A stretch of DNA of 5,113 bases from an uncultured Anaerosacchariphilus sp. (GTDB taxonomy: Bacteria; Bacillota; Clostridia; Lachnospirales; Lachnospiraceae): assembly GCA_934373375.1 (NCBI GenBank), contig CAKROP010000178.1:1-5113 (forward strand). Direction: 5' to 3'. The translations under genes and the position numbers were made by a program. Positions within the stretch are counted from its first letter, which is position 1. Each line of letters starts with the position of its first letter. The notes beneath the pieces were generated by a model, which searched no databases, was not told where the DNA came from, and was given only the letters and a program-made list of their open reading frames with translations. Below are positions 1 to 5,113 of this stretch, piece after piece.

Positions 1-734
1 CCGGCTATGCGCTTCTCCTGCAGTGCTTTCACCAGGGCATCGGTGTCTACGGTGATACCACGGCCTACGTTTATGAGAACTGCGTTTTCCTTCATCAGCG
101 CCAGGCGCTCCGCGTTCATCATATGATAGGTATCCTGGTTACCCGGCAGGCTCATGGCTACGATATCCGCTTTCGGAAGCTCCCGCTCCAGACGCTCCAG
201 GGTGTAGAGATCATCCACGCCCTCAGGCTTCCGGCCTTCGCGCCGCTTGATTCCCACGGTACGACAGCCCAGTGCCTTCATCTTCCGGGCAAACATGGTT
301 CCGATATCGCCCATACCGATGACCAGCACGCGGCTTCCCTGAATCACATGGACATGGCCTTCGCTCCTCCAGACATGCTCCCGCTGGTTCCGGGCGTAGA
401 GATTCAGCTTTTTCTGAAGTTCAAAGAGCACGCCTAGCATATGCTCAGAGATAGCCAGTCCGTAAGCGCCGGTGGCGTTGGTCAGCACCGCGTCCTTCGG
501 CAACGCGCCGTCGCAGAAGCCTTCGGTTCCGGCGTTATTGAGCTGCAGCCATTTCAGTTCCTCCGCATACTTCAAAAGCGCGGGATCCACATTTCCCAGG
601 ATGACCTCCGCGTCCCGGATGACCTCCTCTGTCACGTCTTTCTGTAGACAGTAACAAAATTCCAGATGGCGGAAATTCATTTCTAACCGTTCCTTTTGTC
701 TCTCGTTCAGAGGCAGCGTAACCAGAATCTTCAT
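1..734 (-). CDS. D-isomer-specific 2-hydroxyacid dehydrogenase, NAD(P)-dependent (partial, C-terminus outside window)
   Basis: Reading the minus strand from ATG 734 gives 244 open codons running off the window edge. The start MKILVTLPLN is preceded by GAGGAGGA with a 6-base spacer, a strong site. The protein has the two-domain layout of the D-2-hydroxyacid dehydrogenases, cytosolic enzymes that interconvert 2-oxoacids and D-2-hydroxyacids. An N-terminal substrate-side segment contains NNAGTEGF (66-73). A Rossmann domain follows with GMGDIG at 140-145, the AD(I/V)V segment at 189-192 (ADIV), LPGNQDT at 196-202 and NVGRG at 222-226, whose R225 is the expected catalytic arginine. The catalytic glutamate and histidine of the family would lie in the missing part; about 70 residues are absent if the length is the usual 310-320. 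After the second Rossmann strand comes GIKRRE (161-166) rather than an acidic residue, which hints at NADP(H) preference. The substrate cannot be told from the sequence. Confidence 0.88.
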   Translation of the reverse strand, partial: MKILVTLPLNERQKERLEMNFRHLEFCYCLQKDVTEEVIRDAEVILGNVDPALLKYAEELKWLQLNNAGTEGFCDGALPKDAVLTNATGAYGLAISEHMLGVLFELQKKLNLYARNQREHVWRSEGHVHVIQGSRVLVIGMGDIGTMFARKMKALGCRTVGIKRREGRKPEGVDDLYTLERLERELPKADIVAMSLPGNQDTYHMMNAERLALMKENAVLINVGRGITVDTDALVKALQEKRIA

Positions 735-740
735 AACAAT

Positions 741-748
741 TCCTCCTC
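741..748 (-). promoter_or_regulatory. Ribosome binding site of the hydroxyacid dehydrogenase gene
   Basis: GAGGAGGA on the minus strand, 6 bases before ATG 734. It is a near-perfect match to the anti-Shine-Dalgarno and fixes the start of the dehydrogenase. The gap from the parC stop is 59 bases. I see no stable hairpin followed by a T-run in it, and no convincing promoter. Confidence 0.8.
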
Positions 749-793
749 GTGCAGGTATCGGCAGCTTATTCTGTCCGACCCTTGCGTTTTGCC

Positions 794-3031
794 CTACACC
801 CGGACCTTTACTCCCTTCGTATCCCGGCTTCCGGCTTTTAATTTATTTAATACAAGCTGTTTTTCCTTATATTCTATGCTTTCTTCCTGTCCTGTATGGT
901 ACAGATGAATCGCTTCCAGCGCGTCCTTTTCTGCGAGACGCATCCCCCGGACTCCGACCGCGCCCTTTTTCTTCTCCGGTATCTCGGAGATATCGAAGCG
1001 CAGGAAATAGCCGTCCCGGCTCTGCAGCACCACCTGCCCGGTTCCGTCTGTGACAATGGCCTTAAGAAGCTCGTCTCCCTCGTTCAGCTTCGTAGCGGCC
1101 ATGGTCTTCATTTTTGTCTCAAATTCGCTGCCGTCCACAATTTTCAACATACCCTGGCGGGTGCCAAACAACAGCTTCTGATGCTTCAGGGCTTCCATAC
1201 TGCCAATGCCGACAATCTGCTCCTCGGTGCTGGAGAAATTGCCGAAGTTGTCGATGGGCACGCCCTTGTCCCGGAATTTCCCGAAGGGCAGATCCTGTAC
1301 CTTCACGGTGTGCTGCTTTCCGGTGTCTGTGAATATACATATTTTTCCCGTATTCATGCAGGAAAATACATATTTATTTTCACTGTCTGCCGCTTCCTTA
1401 TTGCGGTCGTAGACGGACATGTCGATGGTCTTGACGTAGCCGAAGCGATCCATCAGGAACATGACCGGCATTTCCTCGATCTTCTTCTCTTCGAACACAA
1501 TAGCCTCCGCATTCTCCACGGCTGTCCGTCTGGGACGGGCATAGGCTTTTTTTATGGCGTCCATGTCTTTCAGAATGACGCGGGTCATACTGGAATGATT
1601 TTCCAGAATATCCTCATACTCCGCGATATTCTTCAACGTCTTCTGATTCTCCTCCATCAAAGCCTGAATCTCCAGACCAATCAGGCGGTACAGACGCATC
1701 TCCAGGATAGCCTGGGCCTGACGCTCGGTGAAATGAAGCTTTGCGGCACGTTTCTTAGAAGCCTCGGACTTGAAGCGAATGCCGTCGGTGATGCCCGCAG
1801 TCAGACAGGCTTTGGCGTCCTTGATATTCTTGCTTCCCCGCAGGATCTCAATGATCAGATCGATGACCTCACAGGCTTTGATAAGGCCTTCCTGAATCTC
1901 CCGCTTCTCCTGCTCTTTTGCCAGCAAGGTGCGGTATTTCCGGGTGGTCAGTTCGTACTGGAATTCGATATAATGCTCCAGGATCTGGCGCAGGCTTAAG
2001 GTCTCCGGCTTGCCGTCGGCGACTGCAAGCATGTTGACGCCGAAGGTGTCCTCCAGACGGGTCTTCTTGTAAAGCATATTTTTCAGGTTTTCGGTATCTG
2101 CACCCTTTTTCAGCTCCAGGACGATACGGATGCCCTCTTTGGAAGACTGGTTGGAAATATCTGTAATCTCCGGGGCTTTCTTGCTCTCCACCAGGCCTGC
2201 GATATCGTTCAGGAATTTGGCGATATTCGCGCCGATCATCGGGTAGGGAATCTCCGTGATAACCAGCTGCTCCTTGCCGCCCTTCAGCTTCTCCACCTGT
2301 ACGCGGCCGCGGATCTTGATCTTGCCTGTTCCGCTCTCATAGATAGCCGGAAGCTCGTCCTTGTTGACGACGATGCCGCCTGTGGGGAAATCCGGTCCCG
2401 GCATCAGCTCCAGCAGCTTCTCGGTGCTGATCTCCGGGTTTTTCAGATAAGCCTTGGCTGCGTCGATGACCTCGCCCAGGTTGTGGGGCGGGATGTTGGT
2501 GGCCATGCCGACCGCGATGCCGTCGGAGCCGTTTACCAGAAGGTTCGGCAGACGGACCGGCAGGACGCTGGGCTCCTTCTCCGTCTCGTCGAAGTTCGGT
2601 AAAAAGTCCACCACGTCTTTGTCCAGATCAGCCAGGAAGGTCTCCTGGGTCACCTTCTGAAGGCGCGCCTCGGTGTATCGCATGGCGGCAGCGCCGTCAC
2701 CCTCGATGGATCCGAAGTTGCCGTGTCCGTCCACCAGGGGCATGCCCTTTTTAAAATCCTGGGACATGACCACCAGGGCATCGTAGATGGAGCTGTCGCC
2801 GTGAGGGTGGTATTTACCCATGGTATCGCCGACGATACGGGCACATTTTCGGTACGGGCGGTCATAGCGGATGCCAAGCTCGTACATATCGTATAGGGTT
2901 CTGCGCTGTACCGGCTTTAAGCCGTCCCGCACATCCGGCAGAGCCCTTGCAATGATGACGCTCATGGCATAGTCGATGTAGGATTTCTGCATGAGGTCTG
3001 AATATTCTGTGCGTATAATCTGTTCTTCCAT
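794..3031 (-). CDS. parC: Type IIA DNA topoisomerase subunit A, probably topoisomerase IV ParC
   Basis: This is the DNA-breaking and rejoining subunit, acting with the upstream ParE-like subunit on chromosomal DNA. At 745 aa it is close to E. coli ParC (752) and well short of typical GyrA. The catalytic pair is R118-Y119 in [12 protein letters not shown]119 would form the phosphotyrosine link to DNA. The quinolone region [10 protein letters not shown] spans residues 75-84, and [10 protein letters not shown] (175-184) is the conserved tower-side motif. Residues about 350-480 form the coiled-coil/C-gate segment (LEMRLYRL at 443-450). From about 522 a beta-pinwheel C-terminal domain follows, with roughly four or five blades by eye. 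The gyrase-defining GyrA box (QRRGGKG-like) is not visible where expected, which favours ParC. Translation starts at ATG 3031 after GGGAGGA. The 12-base gap to the parE stop indicates co-transcription and balanced synthesis. The C-terminal codons are unusually AT-rich. Confidence 0.93.
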   Translation of the reverse strand: MEEQIIRTEYSDLMQKSYIDYAMSVIIARALPDVRDGLKPVQRRTLYDMYELGIRYDRPYRKCARIVGDTMGKYHPHGDSSIYDALVVMSQDFKKGMPLVDGHGNFGSIEGDGAAAMRYTEARLQKVTQETFLADLDKDVVDFLPNFDETEKEPSVLPVRLPNLLVNGSDGIAVGMATNIPPHNLGEVIDAAKAYLKNPEISTEKLLELMPGPDFPTGGIVVNKDELPAIYESGTGKIKIRGRVQVEKLKGGKEQLVITEIPYPMIGANIAKFLNDIAGLVESKKAPEITDISNQSSKEGIRIVLELKKGADTENLKNMLYKKTRLEDTFGVNMLAVADGKPETLSLRQILEHYIEFQYELTTRKYRTLLAKEQEKREIQEGLIKACEVIDLIIEILRGSKNIKDAKACLTAGITDGIRFKSEASKKRAAKLHFTERQAQAILEMRLYRLIGLEIQALMEENQKTLKNIAEYEDILENHSSMTRVILKDMDAIKKAYARPRRTAVENAEAIVFEEKKIEEMPVMFLMDRFGYVKTIDMSVYDRNKEAADSENKYVFSCMNTGKICIFTDTGKQHTVKVQDLPFGKFRDKGVPIDNFGNFSSTEEQIVGIGSMEALKHQKLLFGTRQGMLKIVDGSEFETKMKTMAATKLNEGDELLKAIVTDGTGQVVLQSRDGYFLRFDISEIPEKKKGAVGVRGMRLAEKDALEAIHLYHTGQEESIEYKEKQLVLNKLKAGSRDTKGVKVRV

Positions 3032-3035
3032 AGCT

Positions 3036-3042
3036 TCCTCCC
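3036..3042 (-). promoter_or_regulatory. Ribosome binding site of parC within the parE-parC junction
   Basis: GGGAGGA on the minus strand, starting just after the parE TAA stop (3046-3044) and ending 4 bases before the parC ATG. The whole intergenic gap is 12 bases and is almost filled by this site, so ribosomes finishing parE arrive directly at the parC start. This supports one operon and possible translational coupling. Confidence 0.8.
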
Positions 3043-3043
3043 T

Positions 3044-4966
3044 TTATATGTCCAACTCCGCGTCGCGGGCGTGCTCGTAGATAAATGCCCGTCTGGGCGG
3101 TACTTCCGTTCCCATCAGCATCTCTGTAACACTGGAGGCCATACGGGCGTCCTCGATCTCAATGCGCTTTAAGATCCGGGTCGCAGGGTTCAGGGTCGTC
3201 TCCCAGAGCTGCTCGGCATCCATCTCTCCCAGACCTTTGTAGCGCTGCAGGGTAAAGCTGCCCTTATGGCGCTTCCGGTACTGCTCCAGGGCCTTGTCGT
3301 CGTACAGGTACTCTTCCTGCCCCTTGGCCGGCATAGCCTTGTAGAGAGGCGGCATGGCGATATAGACATGGCCCTCGTAAATCAGTTCGGGCATGAACCG
3401 GTAAAACAGGGTCAATAGCAGCGTGGAAATGTGCGCTCCATCCACGTCCGCATCGGCCATGATAATGATCTTATCGTAGCGCAGCTTGGTAATATCGAAG
3501 TCATTGCCGTAGCCTTCGGAAAATCCGCAGCCAAAGGCGTTGATCATGGTTTTAATCTCGGCGTTGGCCAGAACCTTATCAATGCTGGCCTTTTCCACGT
3601 TCAGAATCTTGCCTCGTATCGGCAGGATGGCCTGAAAGCTTCGGTCGCGGGCTGTCTTGGCAGAACCGCCTGCGGAATCTCCCTCCACGATGAAAATCTC
3701 ACATCTGGAAGCGTCCCGGCTCTCACAGTTGGCCAGCTTGCCGTTGGAATCGAAGGAATATTTCTGCTTGGTCAGAAGATTGGTCTTGGCACGTTCCTCG
3801 GTCTTGCGGATCTTCGCCGCCTTTTCCGCACAGCCGATAACGCTCTTTAAGGTCTCCAGGTTGCGGTCAAAATAGCGGACAATCTCGTCGCCGGTGACCT
3901 TTGCCGTGGCCTTGGAAGCGTCCTGGTTATCCAGCTTGGTCTTGGTCTGGCCCTCGAAACGGGGAGCCGGATGCTTGATGGAAATGACCGCGGTCATGCC
4001 GTTTCGCACATCCGCGCCGGTGAAGTTCGCGTCCTTCTCCTTCAGGATGCCCAGCTCTCTGGCATAATTATTGATGACCGTGGTAAAGATGGTCTTGAAG
4101 CCGGTCAGGTGAGTGCCGCCCTCAGCATTGTAAATATTGTTACAGAAGCCCAGGACGTTCTCATGGAACTCATTCACATACTGGAACGCGCCCTCAACTA
4201 CAATACCCTCGGACTCGCCCTTGAAATAAACAACCTCGTGAACGGTCTCCTTGTTCTTATTCAGGTCCTCCACGAAGCCGATGATGCCATTTTCCTCGTG
4301 GTACTCCACATGTTCGACCTCGTCGCCTCTGCGATCTTCAAAGATAATCGTCAGCTCCGGGTTCAGATAAGCAGTCTCATGGAGACGGCTCTTGACCTCC
4401 TCTGCCTGAAAACGGGTCTTCTCGAAAATCTCCGGATCCGGCAGAAAATTAATCTTCGTTCCGGTCTCGCGGGTGCGGCGAAGCTTCGGGAGCAGGCCTT
4501 CCTCCAGTTCAATGGTGGGGATACCCCGCTCGTAATGATCGTGATGTACGTAGCCGTCTCTGCTGATTTCGATATCCAGATATGTAGAAAGGGCATTGAC
4601 AACGGAGGAGCCCACACCGTGGAGACCGCCGCTGGTCTTGTATACAGAATCGTCGAATTTGCCTCCTGCGTGCAGGGTCGTGAATACCAGACGCTCCGCG
4701 GATACGCCCTTGGCGTGCATGTCCACGGGGATACCACGGCCATTGTCCGTCACAGTACAGGATCCGTCCTTCTCCAGATATACACTGATTTTTGAACAGA
4801 AGCCCGCCAGATGTTCGTCCACGGAATTGTCCACAATCTCATAGATCAGATGGTTCAGGCCCTTGCGGGACACGCTGCCAATATACATGCCGGGCCTTTT
4901 ACGTACCGCCTCCAGTCCTTCCAGAACGGAGATGCTGCCTGCGTCGTAGGTTGTTTGATTTGCCAT
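3044..4966 (-). CDS. parE: Type IIA DNA topoisomerase subunit B, probably topoisomerase IV ParE
   Basis: This is the ATP-hydrolysing subunit of a type IIA topoisomerase; it closes on DNA and drives strand passage with the A subunit encoded just downstream. The product is 640 aa, a full length for ParE or a short Gram-positive GyrB. Visible motifs in order: GHKL ATPase residues E43 and N47 (EIVDNSVDEH), D74 in TDNGRGIP, the glycine loop GGLHGVG at 113-119, and the QTK loop at 340-342. The TOPRIM part has EGDSAGG at 428-434, the metal-binding DADVD at 505-509, PLYK at 540-543 and QRYKGLGEM at 574-582. I chose the ATG at 4966 because AGGAG lies 8 bases upstream. An in-frame GTG at 4993 would add nine residues but has no good ribosome binding site and sits in a hairpin. 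The family is certain. ParE rather than GyrB rests mainly on the partner subunit, because ILNVEKA (454-460) is gyrase-like. Confidence 0.93.
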   Translation of the reverse strand: MANQTTYDAGSISVLEGLEAVRKRPGMYIGSVSRKGLNHLIYEIVDNSVDEHLAGFCSKISVYLEKDGSCTVTDNGRGIPVDMHAKGVSAERLVFTTLHAGGKFDDSVYKTSGGLHGVGSSVVNALSTYLDIEISRDGYVHHDHYERGIPTIELEEGLLPKLRRTRETGTKINFLPDPEIFEKTRFQAEEVKSRLHETAYLNPELTIIFEDRRGDEVEHVEYHEENGIIGFVEDLNKNKETVHEVVYFKGESEGIVVEGAFQYVNEFHENVLGFCNNIYNAEGGTHLTGFKTIFTTVINNYARELGILKEKDANFTGADVRNGMTAVISIKHPAPRFEGQTKTKLDNQDASKATAKVTGDEIVRYFDRNLETLKSVIGCAEKAAKIRKTEERAKTNLLTKQKYSFDSNGKLANCESRDASRCEIFIVEGDSAGGSAKTARDRSFQAILPIRGKILNVEKASIDKVLANAEIKTMINAFGCGFSEGYGNDFDITKLRYDKIIIMADADVDGAHISTLLLTLFYRFMPELIYEGHVYIAMPPLYKAMPAKGQEEYLYDDKALEQYRKRHKGSFTLQRYKGLGEMDAEQLWETTLNPATRILKRIEIEDARMASSVTEMLMGTEVPPRRAFIYEHARDAELDI

Positions 4967-4974
4967 GTTGTTCA

Positions 4975-4979
4975 CTCCT
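4975..4979 (-). promoter_or_regulatory. Ribosome binding site of parE (decides the start)
   Basis: AGGAG on the minus strand, with an 8-base spacer to the ATG at 4966. It places initiation at this ATG rather than at the in-frame GTG codons at 4993 and 4975. The latter overlaps the site itself. Confidence 0.8.
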
Positions 4980-4991
4980 GATTTTATAGTC

Positions 4992-5005
4992 ACGGGATAC
5001 CCCGT
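4992..5005 (-). repeat. Small inverted repeat (hairpin) in the parE leader
   Basis: ACGGG-GTAT-CCCGT on the minus strand forms a perfect 5-bp, GC-rich stem with a 4-base loop in an otherwise AT-rich leader. It lies between the predicted transcription start and the parE ribosome binding site, about 12 bases upstream of the latter. No T-run follows, so it is not an intrinsic terminator. It may shape the leader RNA or be a coincidence; its role is unknown. Confidence 0.4.
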
Positions 5006-5015
5006 ACAAATGTTC
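5004..5015 (-). promoter_or_regulatory. Imperfect LexA-like (SOS box) palindrome in the parE leader
   Basis: GAACATTTGTAC on the minus strand differs by one base from the core GAAC-N4-GTTC recognised by Gram-positive LexA (DinR). It lies just downstream of the predicted transcription start, where a bound repressor could block the operon. The outer consensus bases (C before, C/G after) are not well matched. It is a weak candidate from pattern matching alone. Confidence 0.25.
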
Positions 5016-5029
5016 TGTTTTCAACTTTA

Positions 5030-5060
5030 ATAGTATCACATACTCGTTTTGCTTTTACAA
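5030..5060 (-). promoter_or_regulatory. Putative sigma-A-type promoter for the parE-parC operon (extended -10)
   Basis: On the minus strand, TGATACTAT (5038-5030) matches the extended -10 form TGnTAnnaT, with TACTAT as the -10 hexamer. TTGTAA (5060-5055) is a candidate -35, but the spacer is 19 bases, longer than the preferred 17. The extended -10 could compensate. Transcription would start near 5023, giving a leader of about 57 bases. It is the best promoter-like signal upstream of parE, in a clearly AT-rich stretch. It is a pattern match only. Confidence 0.5.
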
Positions 5061-5113
5061 ACCCATTTTTCTATTTTTCGTCTGAGTCTGTACAGGTAGA
5101 TGCAGCTGCCCAG
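5036..5113. other. Upstream edge, no gene assigned
   Basis: This stretch holds only the upstream part of the promoter region. All three minus-strand frames enter open from the window edge and stop within about 40 to 78 bases: at TAG near 5072, TAA near 5055 and TGA 5038-5036. The tail of an upstream gene is therefore possible, but none is recognisable. A plus-strand ATG at 5099 has only a weak AGG upstream. GCAGCTGC (5102-5109) is a short palindrome with no clear meaning. Confidence 0.4.

Noticed and set aside
123..654. Short plus-strand open frames in the first 650 bases
   Set aside because: They overlap the clearly coding minus-strand dehydrogenase, which has a Rossmann motif, a catalytic Arg motif and a strong ribosome binding site. 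That gene simply has no stop inside the window.
820..835. Tandem AAGCCGG direct repeat on the minus strand near the parC end
   Set aside because: It is only two short copies within codons for the KAGSRD tail, too small and too coding-constrained to treat as a repeat element.
896..1999. Long plus-strand open frame (367 codons) antisense to parC
   Set aside because: It lies entirely opposite the conserved parC coding sequence, has no ribosome binding site before its ATG, and its translation resembles no protein family. It is a by-product of parC codon composition.
3971..4795. Plus-strand open frame (274 codons) antisense to parE
   Set aside because: It is fully covered by a well-conserved gene on the other strand, with no ribosome binding site or recognisable domain. 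It is a shadow frame.
4967..4993. Extended parE start at GTG 4993
   Set aside because: There is no Shine-Dalgarno sequence at a proper distance and the codon sits in the leader hairpin. The ATG at 4966 has AGGAG with an 8-base spacer, and the protein from there matches the usual family N-terminus.
5099..5113. Possible start of a divergent plus-strand gene (ATG CAG CTG CCC)
   Set aside because: Only five codons are visible, the Shine-Dalgarno is weak, and I found no matching plus-strand promoter.

Overview
This looks like an ordinary chromosomal housekeeping segment from a low-to-mid GC Gram-positive bacterium, most likely a member of the Clostridia (a Lachnospiraceae-like organism). The reasons are the strong AGGAGG-type ribosome binding sites before all three genes, an AT-rich promoter region set against roughly half-GC coding sequence (judged by eye, not computed), and the style of the topoisomerase proteins. 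The taxonomic call is an inference. All real genes lie on the minus strand, so transcription runs from high to low coordinates.

Layout in transcription order. 5113-4967 is a non-coding leader region. It holds a plausible extended -10 promoter (5030-5060), an imperfect LexA-like palindrome (5004-5015), a small hairpin (4992-5005) and the ribosome binding site of the first gene. 4966-3044 encodes the ATPase/TOPRIM subunit of a type IIA topoisomerase (ParE/GyrB family, 640 aa). After a 12-base gap, 3031-794 encodes the DNA cleavage/rejoining subunit (ParC/GyrA family, 745 aa). After a further 59 bases with no evident terminator, 734-1 encodes the first 244 residues of a D-isomer-specific 2-hydroxyacid dehydrogenase, cut by the window edge.

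The two topoisomerase subunits would assemble as an A2B2 enzyme that passes one DNA duplex through another using ATP. Every catalytic motif I looked for is present. Two features favour topoisomerase IV (decatenase) over gyrase: the A subunit is ParC-sized, and it has no GyrA box. However, several motifs in both subunits read more like gyrase than like Bacillus-type ParE/ParC, so the assignment carries some ambiguity. The dehydrogenase has no obvious functional link to the topoisomerase and may simply be a downstream neighbour.

I found no mobile element, CRISPR array, RNA gene or convincing new system. No gene-free stretch exceeds 150 bases. The findings below are modest: subunit-type ambiguity, leader-region signals, and drug-target residues.
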